Below, in pieces: positions 42,855-51,996 of a stretch of DNA of 64,000 bases. The stretch is taken from assembly GCA_035638255.1 (NCBI GenBank), contig DASRAJ010000135.1, forward strand, positions 34,805 to 98,804, in the 5' to 3' direction. This stretch comes from DASRAJ01 sp035638255 (GTDB lineage: Bacteria; Bacteroidota; Bacteroidia; Chitinophagales; UBA10324). Each line of letters opens with the position of its first letter. Position 1 is the first letter of the stretch. The position numbers and the translations under genes were made by a program. Below the pieces are notes generated by a model, which was given only the letters and a program-made list of their open reading frames with translations, did not search any database and was not told the DNA's origin.

Positions 42855-43964
42855 ATGCAAAGCACTTTTCTGACAAAGGCGGTATATGTTTTAGCGCTGA
42901 TCGTACTTTCCTATCTCATTCTTCATTCCCTGAAATTTTATTTTGTACCCGTTGCATTCGCCGGCTTGTTTGCGATGCTGATGCTTCCCCTCTGCTCCCG
43001 GTTGGAACGATGGAACTTTCCACCATTGCTGGCTGCATTCCTTTGCCTGCTCTTAATTCTTTCTGTGATTGCAATCATGGTAGCAGTATTTTCTGCACAA
43101 GTAGTGTCGTTTGCGAAAGCACTTCCTGAAGTAGGAAATGAATTGAAATATAAATTCAATTCCATAGATCAATGGTTTCAACACCTGACCGGATATAGTT
43201 CAGCCGATCAAATGAACGCGTTTAACGGCCAACTTGATCAGCTTTTTACCATGGCGGGCGGAATCACTACCAAAGTTTTGGTCGCTACCGGAGGAACTAT
43301 GCTGCAACTCGGTCTTATGATGGTGCATTTCATACTCTTTCTTCTTTATCGCCATCGCATTAAAGAAGTATCCTTTAGAATTCTTCCGACAGCACAACAT
43401 GAAACTGCCGTTCAGATGTTTCATGAGATCACCAGAGTGACGCAACGCTATCTCTCCGGAGTGCTGATTGTAATGTCAGTGCTTGCGGTGCTGAATTCTG
43501 TTGGGCTGCTGATTATTGGGCTGCATCATGCTATTGTCATTGGTGTGTTTGCTGCAGTGCTCAATGTGATTCCCTATGTTGGTGTGTGGACGGCTGCTGC
43601 ATTAGCCATGCTCTATGCTTTTGCTACCGAGGGTGACAATTGGTACATGCTGGCTGTACTTCTGGTGTTTTTCATTACGCACTTTCTGGATGCGAATATT
43701 TTAACTCCAAAAATTACAGGCTCAAAAATCAGGCTCAACCCTATGGCAACACTTGCCGCCATAATTTTTGGAGAGCTGACGTGGGGCATCGCCGGCATGA
43801 TCTTGTTTATTCCACTACTCGGTATTGCAAAAATTATTTTTTCACATGTGGAAACGCTGAAGCCACTTTCCGATCTCATTGGCGATGATGAGTTAAAGGG
43901 AGAATCACGATTGATGAAAGCACTAAAGAAAATGAGAATGAAAAAGAGTGCGCAGAAGGGGTAA
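42855..43964 (+). CDS. AI-2E/PerM family transporter
   Basis: The 369-residue protein (ATG 42855; a GTG at 42834 is possible) has about eight membrane segments and the family pattern: YFVPVAFAGLFAMLMLPLCSRLE at the front, RYLSGVLIVMSVLAVLNSVGLLIIGL, LNVIPYVGVWTAAALAML and LDANILTPKITGSKIRLNP. Members export autoinducer-2 or act as sodium/proton antiporters; which one is not decidable here. It diverges from lepA and has a basic cytoplasmic tail. Confidence 0.9.
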   Translation: MQSTFLTKAVYVLALIVLSYLILHSLKFYFVPVAFAGLFAMLMLPLCSRLERWNFPPLLAAFLCLLLILSVIAIMVAVFSAQVVSFAKALPEVGNELKYKFNSIDQWFQHLTGYSSADQMNAFNGQLDQLFTMAGGITTKVLVATGGTMLQLGLMMVHFILFLLYRHRIKEVSFRILPTAQHETAVQMFHEITRVTQRYLSGVLIVMSVLAVLNSVGLLIIGLHHAIVIGVFAAVLNVIPYVGVWTAAALAMLYAFATEGDNWYMLAVLLVFFITHFLDANILTPKITGSKIRLNPMATLAAIIFGELTWGIAGMILFIPLLGIAKIIFSHVETLKPLSDLIGDDELKGESRLMKALKKMRMKKSAQKG

Positions 43965-44385
43965 TCATTTTTTTCTCTCTCTTCGAAGGAGTCCTTGCGG
44001 ACAAAAAATTTCTTCATCGGATTCCAGTAAGCATAATACCACCCTTGTTGAAGTCTTTGTACAATTTAGCTGGAATGCCGTAGTGATAGAAATTAATGCG
44101 TGTTCCTTTTCTGGTGGGTTTAAGCTGAAGATCAATGTTGGAGTAATGTCCCTCCGGAAAATAGGTATGTGACCATGCCTGAACGATACGCTCATTTGCA
44201 ATCAGCTTCACACTGTATCCGAAATTATTTGTGCCGCAGGTAATGAACTATCCGCCTTCCCGGTTTTCAATTTTTGCTTCCACGCCGGTGAGTTGAGCGT
44301 GAAGCTTTTCATTCATGAAGACGTTGTAAACGAGTTCGGGTGCGGCAGAGATTTTTATTCGGTGATGAAGGTTGCGGGTTTTCAT
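43965..44385 (-). pseudogene. Decayed SRPBCC/AHSA1-like gene
   Basis: From the ATG at 44385 the frame reads MKTRNLHHRIKISAAPELVY...GVEAKIENREGG and then meets TAG at 44246-44248. Reading through gives FITCGTNNFGYSVKLIANERIVQAWSH...NFYHYGIPAKLYKDFNKG in the same frame, a START/SRPBCC-type core. A one-base loss near 44040 then shifts the frame: the end WNPMKKFFVRKDSFEERE appears in the next frame. One nonsense and one frameshift in a gene otherwise intact point to recent inactivation or, less likely, two sequence errors. Confidence 0.8.
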
Positions 44386-44460
44386 TTTACGAGGAAGAAT
44401 TCTTAAGACGATTAAGAAAGAAGTTTTTATGGACTGATGGCAAGCGAATATTAGCAACCG

Positions 44461-44865
44461 TTATTTCTTGTACCACTCGTCGGTCAAACTTACAGCGTCA
44501 TTTACAAACTTGTCAATATAGGTGAGAAGAGGAGTCACTTTCTTCGTTTCAGTCCCCAATCGAAACTCGTATGAAATAAAGTTTGGTTCTTGTCCAAGAA
44601 AAATCAGGGAGTAATTGATTGGTATTCCCGCTTTATCGTTATGGTCGTAGATACCTTGATTGTCCAACAATTTTTCGTCAAAGTTCGATAGGAGTTGTTC
44701 AAATATTTTTTTATCAATCAGTCCAAGCACGAAATCTTCTTTGATTGGAATACTGCCACTCCCATATCGCTCCATTGTCCCATCCTTGTGCAGAAAAAGT
44801 TGTAGAGCAGGTTGTCCGTCGCAAAGAATTTCTATTCTGATTTTTTTGATCTGATCCTTTGTCAT
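44461..44865 (-). CDS. Hypothetical soluble protein
   Basis: The 134-residue protein starts MTKDQIKKIRIEILCDGQPA and has no signal peptide or membrane segment. Segments such as LHKDGTMERYGSGSIP, YDHNDKAGIPINYSLIFLG and ISYEFRLGTETKK suggest a mixed beta-rich fold. No family recognised. It lies between the decayed SRPBCC gene and the SecD-like lipoprotein, all on the minus strand. Confidence 0.65.
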   Translation of the reverse strand: MTKDQIKKIRIEILCDGQPALQLFLHKDGTMERYGSGSIPIKEDFVLGLIDKKIFEQLLSNFDEKLLDNQGIYDHNDKAGIPINYSLIFLGQEPNFISYEFRLGTETKKVTPLLTYIDKFVNDAVSLTDEWYKK

Positions 44866-44884
44866 TTTTTTTGCTTGTCAGAAT

Positions 44885-45928
44885 TCAATGTACTTTCATA
44901 ATTGTTTTATGAGAAAAGAATCCTGATTGCAGAATAGCGCAAAGAATTCTCAATTCATTTTCGTCGCCCCCTGTTATCGAAGCTCTTCCGCCTTTAACTT
45001 CCCCTATCACTCTTGGTGCACTCACCACATCACCATCAATTAAAATCGCAATGTTCTTGTCAATGTTTCTTTTAGTCATCAGGTAAAATTCTTTTGTTCC
45101 AATATCATTGAACACAATGCTTATCTGCGGTTTTCCTTCAGCATTATAGTCAAGATTCGCCTGCTTCACAATTGCTCCTGACATAAAGGGGGTGCCTGCA
45201 GAGTCATAGTTTAATGCATAGAGAGAGTGAGAATCCGCAGGGAAATTTGGATTCAGCGACCAGTGAAATTGAACATGAAAAGGAATCAATGCTTTGACTG
45301 AATCACGGGTAAGCATTTGCATTACTTCAGCCGTATCTGTTGTAAGGCAATAACCTATTTCTGCCCCGCTACGTAAGTGATAGTGGTTGTCCTTTAATTC
45401 CACCGCAGCATTTAGTTTGTTGAGAAGTGGATTACTCTCTTTAGGATCTTCTGTCTCATTTTGCTTCAACTCCGCAGCCGGAGTAGAATCAGTTGGTAAC
45501 GAAGTAGGCACTCCCGTTCCAAGAGGATTCACAGGGTTATTTTTTTCTGCGGGTAGATTATGCCGGGCTAAGGAAGCATTGATGGCCGAGAGGGTGTTAA
45601 AAAACTCGAGATTGGAATAGGTCTCACGTAATTCAAGTTGTCCTTGTGCTTCTATTAAATTCTTCAGCCAGAGAGTATCATCAACACGGGTTAATTCAAT
45701 AGTGATGGTTGTCCCGTTTCCGGTAATTGACATTTGTTTTTCCTTCAAACCATAGAGCAAGAGTCGCCGGTGAAAAATATCGCTTGCTGTTTCTGCAGAA
45801 AATTTTTGAATACCACGGTTGGCAGATGTAATCGTAAACGTAATGTTATAATTTCCCCTGTGTGAATCCTTCAGAGAGCAGGATGAAAAGATCAAGGTAA
45901 TAATAAACAGAAGGTGAAATGGTTTCAT
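44885..45928 (-). CDS. Lipoprotein with SecD periplasmic (P1-head-like) domain
   Basis: The 347-residue protein begins MKPFHLLFIITLIFSSC, a lipoprotein signal. Residues about 25-110 (FSAETASDIFHRRLLLYGL, GQLELRETYS) and 265-335 (QISIVFNDIGTKEFYLMTK, AILIDGDVVSAPRVIGEV, ASITGGDENELRILCAIL) match the two parts of the SecD P1 region. A Pro/Glu/Asn-rich insert separates them (about 135-180). The SecD membrane domain is missing, so it cannot act as the proton-driven SecDF motor. It is anchored by lipid instead. A role as a chaperone or an accessory to protein export is inference. Confidence 0.8.
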   Translation of the reverse strand: MKPFHLLFIITLIFSSCSLKDSHRGNYNITFTITSANRGIQKFSAETASDIFHRRLLLYGLKEKQMSITGNGTTITIELTRVDDTLWLKNLIEAQGQLELRETYSNLEFFNTLSAINASLARHNLPAEKNNPVNPLGTGVPTSLPTDSTPAAELKQNETEDPKESNPLLNKLNAAVELKDNHYHLRSGAEIGYCLTTDTAEVMQMLTRDSVKALIPFHVQFHWSLNPNFPADSHSLYALNYDSAGTPFMSGAIVKQANLDYNAEGKPQISIVFNDIGTKEFYLMTKRNIDKNIAILIDGDVVSAPRVIGEVKGGRASITGGDENELRILCAILQSGFFSHKTIMKVH

Positions 45929-45973
45929 GCAACCAATTTTTTTGCCGCTGTTACCGTAGAATGAGCCGCCACT

Positions 45974-46519
45974 TCAGGATTCACTCTTGCCTTTTTCTCC
46001 CACAAACTGGTGCTCCTTATTTTTGAACAGCACATTAAATGTAGTGAGCGTTCCATAAATGCGCGTGATGTATTGCTGTAGATTCACTTTGTCTTCATCA
46101 CTCAGCTTCGGGTGCGAATTGATGTTCTGTTCCAGCACACGCAGCCGGTCACGAAGCATCACAATCTTGTGAAAGAAAATATCAATAGGAATTTCTTTCG
46201 ACGAAAGGTTTTTATCGCCGGGTTTTAAGATCATGACCCCATCTTTCCAGCGATCGCCAATGTGAACCACTTCCTGGATTTGTGCCCATTTGCGCAAAAT
46301 TCCCAGTACAGATTTTTCAAGGTCAGAAAGAGTTTCAATTTCTGATGAGATTTCAACCGCATCGAGAATTTCCAATTGGGGATCGTCCTGCATTACTTCA
46401 TGTGTGCCCGCTTCGAGAAATGTGATCAGGTAGGTTGTAAGCCTCACACCTGTCACCACTCCTTGCCCGAATTTCGGATGTTGAGCACGGGAGCCAATGC
46501 CAACCGTTTGTTCTTCCAT
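45974..46519 (-). CDS. Conserved protein with SH3-like FGQG motif
   Basis: The 181-residue protein (ATG 46519) starts MEEQTVGIGSRAQHPKFGQGVV. The HPKFGQG motif is the SH3/tudor-like strand seen at the end of UvrD-type helicases and in some Bacteroidota proteins. The remainder is helical with a coiled-coil C-terminus (FFHKIVMLRDRLRVLEQNIN). Function unknown; nucleic acid or polymerase association would fit the motif but is not shown. The longer frame to 46570 uses repeat sequence. It diverges from rpoC. Confidence 0.75.
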   Translation of the reverse strand: MEEQTVGIGSRAQHPKFGQGVVTGVRLTTYLITFLEAGTHEVMQDDPQLEILDAVEISSEIETLSDLEKSVLGILRKWAQIQEVVHIGDRWKDGVMILKPGDKNLSSKEIPIDIFFHKIVMLRDRLRVLEQNINSHPKLSDEDKVNLQQYITRIYGTLTTFNVLFKNKEHQFVGEKGKSES

Positions 46520-46555
46520 CTTTAGTATTCTTTTGAATGCCAATGTATGAAGAAA

Positions 46556-46960
46556 CGATATACGATGCACTTAACACGACGCTGAAACATCAGAGATTTT
46601 TGGGTCGTAGCAGGTGTATCGTGATTCGAAAACTTCCGGCAAAGACGATGCACGATACACGTAACACGACGCAGAAAAATCAGAGTCCTTTGAGTCGTGT
46701 TACATGTATCGTGATTCGTACCCAGGATACTGGCAACACGATGAAGAAACATACAGGGACATTGAGTCGTGTTACGTGTATCGTGATTCGTACCATAATA
46801 CGATGTAGGATACTGGCAACACGATGAAGAAACATACAGGGACCTTGAGTCGCGTCACGTGTATCGTGATTCGTATCCATAAAATGATATAGGATACAGA
46901 AACAAGATGCAGAAACATAAGGGGCCTTTGAGTCGTGTAACGTGCATCGTGATTCGCAAT
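46556..46960. repeat. Degenerate tandem hairpin array between the SH3-like gene and rpoC
   Basis: Five units, measured at TATCGTGATTCG, have spacings of 90, 72, 83 and 83 bases. Each holds GAAACATACAGGGAC-like and TTGAGTCGTGTTACGTG-like words. In the second unit 46651-46670 pairs with 46694-46713 at 19 of 20 positions around a 23-base loop. The other units pair less well. Confidence 0.85.
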
Positions 46961-47013
46961 CTCCAGTCACCGAATATTTTGCCCCGGAATGCGGATTTTC
47001 ACGAAAATTATTT

Positions 47014-47021
47014 TATCTTTG
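47014..47021 (+). promoter_or_regulatory. -7 element (TATCTTTG) of rpoC
   Basis: Perfect TAnnTTTG after the hairpin array and 183 bases before the ATG, giving a leader of about 180 bases. No clear -33 element. Confidence 0.55.
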
Positions 47022-47158
47022 CGCCTCGTTAAAACCGGAGCAGTTTTTAATTGGTGCATCAGAAGTCCCCTTCTCTCTTTTCAAATTCTTAATACCGACA
47101 TTCTCTTATCGGGAATGCGTGTCTCTATGCCATGAGAAACACTCCGATCAACGACTTG

Positions 47159-47175
47159 TCCCGATGGTTTCGGGA
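47159..47175. repeat. Palindrome TCCCGA-TGGTT-TCGGGA in the rpoC leader
   Basis: Perfect 6-base arms, 28 bases ahead of the rpoC ATG. Confidence 0.6.
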
Positions 47176-47203
47176 ATAACTATTAACGAATAACTCATCC
47201 TAT

Positions 47204-50200
47204 ATGCCATTCAAAAAAGACCTTAAGATTAAAGCGAACTTCACGAAGATCACGCTTCAGTTGGCATCCCCTGATTCCATCCTTGAGCGCTCTTACGGTG
47301 AGGTGCTGAAACCGGAAACGATCAACTACCGCACGTACAAGCCGGAGCGTGATGGTTTGTTCTGCGAAAGAATTTTTGGACCGGTAAAAGATTATGAATG
47401 TTACTGTGGAAAGTATAAGCGCATTCGCTACAAAGGAATCGTGTGTGATCGTTGCGGTGTTGAAGTGACGGAGAAAAAAGTTCGTCGTGAACGCATGGGT
47501 CACATCAAGCTCGTGGTTCCTGTGGTACACATCTGGTACTTCAAATCACTGCCGAATAAGATTGGTTACCTGCTCGGAATTTCTTCTAAGAAATTAGAGT
47601 CTATCGTTTACTACGAACGTTATGTTGTAATTCAACCGGGAGTACGTGAAGACAAGTTGTATCTCGATCAGCTTACGGAAGAAGAGTATCTCGAAATTCT
47701 CGAGAATCTTCCGAAGGACAATCAGCATCTGGAGGACACGGATCCCAAAAAATTTGTTGCAAAGATGGGAGCTGATGCATTGCGCGATTTGCTCGGTCGT
47801 ATCAATCTGAATGAACTCTCTTATCAATTGCGTGATCAGGCTGCGAATGAAACTTCACAGCAACGCAAGCAAGAAGCGCTGAAGCGCCTGAGCGTAGTTG
47901 AAGCTTTCCGCGAAGCGAATGAAAAACAGGTGAACAAGCCGGAGTGGATGATCGTGCAATATCTTCCTGTTGTTCCGCCGGAATTGCGTCCTCTCGTTCC
48001 TCTGGACGGCGGACGTTTTGCTTCTTCTGATTTGAATGACCTCTATCGCCGGGTGATCATTCGCAACAATCGTTTAAAGCGCCTCCTCGAAATAAAAGCA
48101 CCGGAAGTAATTCTCCGCAATGAGAAAAGAATGTTGCAGGAAGCGGTTGACTCCCTCTTCGACAACTCAAGAAAGTCAAATGCAGTGAAGGCAGAAGGCG
48201 GTCGGGCATTGAAATCGCTGAGTGATGTATTAAAAGGAAAGCAAGGCCGCTTCCGTCAAAATCTTCTTGGTAAGCGCGTTGACTATTCCGGTCGTTCGGT
48301 AATTGTTGTGGGGCCGGAATTGAAATTGCACGAGTGTGGCTTGCCGAAAGATATGGCGGCAGAATTGTTCAAGCCGTTCATTATTCGCAAGCTTATTGAA
48401 AGAGGAATTGTGAAGACGGTCAAGAGCGCGAAGAAATTAGTTGATCGCAAAGAGCCGGTGATCTGGGATATTCTCGAAAACATTTTGAAAGGACATCCGG
48501 TGATGCTCAATCGCGCACCAACGCTTCACAGACTTTCTATTCAGGCCTTCCAGCCAAAACTTATTGAAGGAAAAGCCATTCAATTGCATCCGCTCGTGTG
48601 CTCAGCATTCAACGCTGACTTTGACGGCGATCAGATGGCAGTGCACGTTCCACTGAGTAACGCTGCAATTCTTGAAGCGCAATTGCTTATGCTTTCTTCA
48701 CATAACATTCTTAACCCGCAAAACGGAACACCGATCACGCTCCCTTCGCAGGACATGGTGCTCGGCCTTTATTACATCACAAAGGGAAAGAAAGGAACAA
48801 AACAAATTCCGGTTCAGGGAGAGGGAAAAGTTTTCTATTCGTCAGAAGAAGTGATCATCGCCTTCAATGAGAAAAGACTCGATCTGCACGCATGGATCAA
48901 AGTAAGAGCGAAGGTTCGTGAGAATGAAGAAATGAAGGAACAGTTGGTTGAAACTACCGTTGGCAGGGTGATCTTCAACCAGGTTGTTCCCGAGGAGGTG
49001 GGCTTTGTGAATCAGTTGCTCACAAAAAAAATTCTTCGCGATGTAATTGGCGACATCATTAAGGTTACCGATGTTCCTACTACAGCGAGGTTTCTTGACG
49101 ACATCAAGAATCTCGGATTCACAATGGCATTCAAAGGCGGACTGTCATTCAATCTTACAGACCTTCTCATTCCGAATTCAAAACCGGAAATGCTCAAGCA
49201 GGCGCAGGATGAAGTAGATGAAGTGATCAGCAATTACAACATGGGTTTCATCACCAACAACGAACGCTACAACCAGGTGATTGACATCTGGACACGGGCT
49301 AATAATCGCATTGCAGAGAGCTTGTATAAAATGCTTGAAGAAGATAAGCAGGGATTCAACTCTGTATTCATGATGTTGCACTCAGGTGCCCGTGGATCGA
49401 AAGAACAAGTTCGACAACTCGGTGGCTTGCGGGGTCTCATGCAGAAGCCGCGCAAGAGTGGAAGCACGGGAGGTGAGCTGATTGAAAATCCGATTCTCGC
49501 AAACCTGAAAGAAGGATTGAGCGTGTTGGAATATTTTATCTCGACACACGGTGCGCGCAAAGGTCTTGCTGATACGGCATTGAAAACTGCTGACGCCGGT
49601 TACTTAACACGCCGCCTCGTTGACGTAGCTCAGGATGTAGTTATCTCCGAAGTGGATTGCGGCACACTCCGCGGCTTACCGATTTCTGCACTCAAGGATA
49701 ATGATGAAGTGGTAGAGCCGCTGTATGACCGCATCATCGGCAGAGTGAGCTTGTATGATGTTTATGATCCGCTCACGAGTGAGCTGATCATTAAAGCAGG
49801 CGATGAAATCACGGAAGAAGTAGGCACACGCATTGAAGAAACCGCCATCGAAACGGTTGAAATTCGCTCGGTGCTCACATGTGAAGCGAAGCGGGGAGTT
49901 TGCGTAAAATGTTATGGAAGAAATCTTACTTCAAATCGTTTGACTGAAGCGGGTGATGCCGTTGGGATTATTGCAGCACAATCAATCGGTGAACCGGGAA
50001 CGCAGTTGACACTCCGTACATTCCACACGGGTGGTGCTGCATCAGGTATCGCATCAGAATCAGAATTGAGAGCGAAGTTCGATGGTGTGGTGCGCTTCGA
50101 AGACGTGCGCACAGCTCACTTCTCAAGCGCGACCGGAGATAAAAACATTGTGGTGATTGGTCGCGGTGGTGAAATTCGCATTGATGATCCTAAAGGTGAC

Positions 50201-51505
50201 CGGACGCTCATTGCGAACCACATTCCTTATGGGTCATTTCTTTTAGTAAAAGACGGGGAGAAAGTTTCGAAAGGTCAGGCGCTGTGTACATGGGATCCTT
50301 ACAACGCTGTTATTCTATCTGACGTCAAAGGCGTAGTAGAGTTTGACAACGTAATCGAGGGGATCACGTATCGCGAAGAGATGGACGAGCAAACCGGCCA
50401 CAAGGAAAAGGTGATTGTAGAGACGCGCGACAAAACAAAAATTCCTTCAGTAAGAGTAGTTGGAAAAAATAAAGAAGCGAAGTTGTATAATCTCCCGGTT
50501 GGTTCGCACATCAACGTGGAGCAGGGTGAAGATGTAGAAGCCGGAATGATCCTCGTGAAAATTCCGAGAACTCTTGCGAAACTTCGCGGCGATATCACAG
50601 GAGGTTTGCCCCGCGTAACGGAGTTGTTTGAAGCGCGCAATCCTTCTAACCCTGCGGTGGTTTCTGAAATTGACGGTGTCGTAAGTTTTGGAACCGTGAA
50701 GCGTGGCAATCGTGAAATCATCGTGACCTCAAAAGATGGTGATGAGCGCAAGTATCTTGTTCCGCTTTCAAAATTGTTCCTGATTGCTGAGGGTGATTTC
50801 ATTCGCGCCGGTTTTCCCTTATCGGATGGTGCAATCACACCGAATGATATTCTTGCGATCAAAGGAATTAATGCTGTGCAGGAATACATGGTGAATGAAA
50901 TTCAGGAAGTCTATCGCTTACAGGGTGTGAAGATCAACGACAAGCACATTGAAGTGATCGTGCGGCAAATGATGCGCAAAATCCACATCGTAGATCCGGG
51001 TGATACAAAATTTTTGGAAGGTGAGCCGGTAGATAAGTTTGAGTTTCTCATAGAGAATGAAAACATTTATGATAAGAAGGTGGTCACTGATTCAGGCGAT
51101 TCACAAAATCTTCGTGTGGGTCAGATTGTGTCACTGAGGCAAATACGTGAAGAAAATTCCTTGCTCAAGCGCAACGATAAAAAGGTTGTTACGTTCCGCG
51201 ATGCGAATTCTGCAACAGCAAGTCCTATGTTGCAGGGAATCACGCGCGCATCGCTGGGAACTCAGAGCTGGATTTCCGCCGCATCATTCCAGGAAACGAC
51301 CAAGGTGCTGAGTTCCGCTTCTATCAATGCAAAGACGGATGATCTTCTTGGCCTGAAAGAAAATGTTATCGTCGGTCACTTGATTCCTGCAGGCACGGGT
51401 ATGCGCGAGTATGAAAACATTGTAGTGGGTTCGAAAGAAGAATATGATAAGCTTGTGCAGTCGAAGAAAGAAATGCTTGGTGTTCTGCCGAATCTTGATG
51501 AATGA
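47204..51505 (+). CDS. rpoC: DNA-directed RNA polymerase subunit beta'
   Basis: The 1433-residue protein is full length for Bacteroidota RpoC. Visible blocks are the N-terminal zinc-binding CYCGKYKRIRYKGIVCDRCG, the catalytic NADFDGD (470-476) that holds three magnesium-binding Asp, the trigger-loop region GAAQSIGEPGTQLTLRTFHTGG-like at about 925-945, and a C-terminal LIPAGTGMREY. It forms the active-site half of RNA polymerase together with RpoB. The gene has its own promoter and is not preceded by rpoB. A terminator follows at 51539. Confidence 0.97.
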   Translation: MPFKKDLKIKANFTKITLQLASPDSILERSYGEVLKPETINYRTYKPERDGLFCERIFGPVKDYECYCGKYKRIRYKGIVCDRCGVEVTEKKVRRERMGHIKLVVPVVHIWYFKSLPNKIGYLLGISSKKLESIVYYERYVVIQPGVREDKLYLDQLTEEEYLEILENLPKDNQHLEDTDPKKFVAKMGADALRDLLGRINLNELSYQLRDQAANETSQQRKQEALKRLSVVEAFREANEKQVNKPEWMIVQYLPVVPPELRPLVPLDGGRFASSDLNDLYRRVIIRNNRLKRLLEIKAPEVILRNEKRMLQEAVDSLFDNSRKSNAVKAEGGRALKSLSDVLKGKQGRFRQNLLGKRVDYSGRSVIVVGPELKLHECGLPKDMAAELFKPFIIRKLIERGIVKTVKSAKKLVDRKEPVIWDILENILKGHPVMLNRAPTLHRLSIQAFQPKLIEGKAIQLHPLVCSAFNADFDGDQMAVHVPLSNAAILEAQLLMLSSHNILNPQNGTPITLPSQDMVLGLYYITKGKKGTKQIPVQGEGKVFYSSEEVIIAFNEKRLDLHAWIKVRAKVRENEEMKEQLVETTVGRVIFNQVVPEEVGFVNQLLTKKILRDVIGDIIKVTDVPTTARFLDDIKNLGFTMAFKGGLSFNLTDLLIPNSKPEMLKQAQDEVDEVISNYNMGFITNNERYNQVIDIWTRANNRIAESLYKMLEEDKQGFNSVFMMLHSGARGSKEQVRQLGGLRGLMQKPRKSGSTGGELIENPILANLKEGLSVLEYFISTHGARKGLADTALKTADAGYLTRRLVDVAQDVVISEVDCGTLRGLPISALKDNDEVVEPLYDRIIGRVSLYDVYDPLTSELIIKAGDEITEEVGTRIEETAIETVEIRSVLTCEAKRGVCVKCYGRNLTSNRLTEAGDAVGIIAAQSIGEPGTQLTLRTFHTGGAASGIASESELRAKFDGVVRFEDVRTAHFSSATGDKNIVVIGRGGEIRIDDPKGDRTLIANHIPYGSFLLVKDGEKVSKGQALCTWDPYNAVILSDVKGVVEFDNVIEGITYREEMDEQTGHKEKVIVETRDKTKIPSVRVVGKNKEAKLYNLPVGSHINVEQGEDVEAGMILVKIPRTLAKLRGDITGGLPRVTELFEARNPSNPAVVSEIDGVVSFGTVKRGNREIIVTSKDGDERKYLVPLSKLFLIAEGDFIRAGFPLSDGAITPNDILAIKGINAVQEYMVNEIQEVYRLQGVKINDKHIEVIVRQMMRKIHIVDPGDTKFLEGEPVDKFEFLIENENIYDKKVVTDSGDSQNLRVGQIVSLRQIREENSLLKRNDKKVVTFRDANSATASPMLQGITRASLGTQSWISAASFQETTKVLSSASINAKTDDLLGLKENVIVGHLIPAGTGMREYENIVVGSKEEYDKLVQSKKEMLGVLPNLDE

Positions 51506-51538
51506 GTTGTGAGATCTGCATCATGAGCTATGAGTAAC

Positions 51539-51569
51539 AGAGCCGCCATTTACTGCGGCTCTTTTTTTT
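51539..51569 (+). terminator. Intrinsic terminator after rpoC
   Basis: AGAGCCGC (51539-51546) and GCGGCTCT (51555-51562) pair perfectly around an 8-base loop, followed by eight T. Confidence 0.88.
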
Positions 51570-51645
51570 GCAATGTTTCCTTCAAGGTCATTTACATCTT
51601 CCTGTTTCACATCTCATTGCTCATAGCTCATCGCTCACTTTACGC

Positions 51646-51653
51646 TATCTTTA
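51646..51653 (+). promoter_or_regulatory. Probable -7 element (TATCTTTA) of the DUF3467 gene
   Basis: Matches TAnnTTTG apart from the last base, 20 bases before the ATG at 51673. Confidence 0.4.
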
Positions 51654-51672
51654 CAGCAAGAAAAAAAATCAC

Positions 51673-51996
51673 ATGGATCCGAAAGAAAAACAAGCGCCGC
51701 AGAATCAGATCAACATTGAATTGACCGATGAAACTGCAGACGGTATTTACTCCAACCTGGCTATCATCACTCACTCTAACCAGGAATTTGTGCTCGACTT
51801 CATCAAGGTAATGCCCGGCGTTCCGAAAGCGAAAGTGAAATCACGAATCATACTTACTCCACAGCATGCCAAACGTTTTTTGAGGGCACTATCTGAAAAT
51901 GTTCGCAAGTTTGAATCCATGTACGGCGAAATCACAGAGACAGAGCCTATCAATATGCCACCGATGAATTTTGGGGGACCGACCGCTCAGGCGTGA
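51673..51996 (+). CDS. DUF3467 family protein
   Basis: The 107-residue protein (ATG 51673) contains QINIELTDETADGIYSNLA, THSNQEFVLDFI and MPGVPKAKVKSRIILTPQHA, the conserved body of DUF3467. These small cytoplasmic proteins commonly sit beside rpoC in Bacteroidota, and the arrangement holds here, although a terminator and its own -7 element separate the two. The function is unknown; the location suggests a link to transcription. Confidence 0.9.
   Translation: MDPKEKQAPQNQINIELTDETADGIYSNLAIITHSNQEFVLDFIKVMPGVPKAKVKSRIILTPQHAKRFLRALSENVRKFESMYGEITETEPINMPPMNFGGPTAQA

Noticed and set aside
44246..44248. TAG as a recoded amino acid codon (selenocysteine or pyrrolysine type)
   Set aside because: No supporting machinery is visible and a frameshift lies further down the same gene; decay is simpler.
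46556..46960. CRISPR array
   Set aside because: Spacing is irregular, the whole unit is repeated with no unique spacers, and no cas gene is near.
46537..46970. Open frames on both strands through the hairpin array
   Set aside because: They exist only because the repeat unit is free of stops; the peptides just repeat the unit and have no start-site or family support.
50299..50889. 196-residue open frame antisense to rpoC
   Set aside because: Shadow of the rpoC codon pattern; no signal, motif or promoter.
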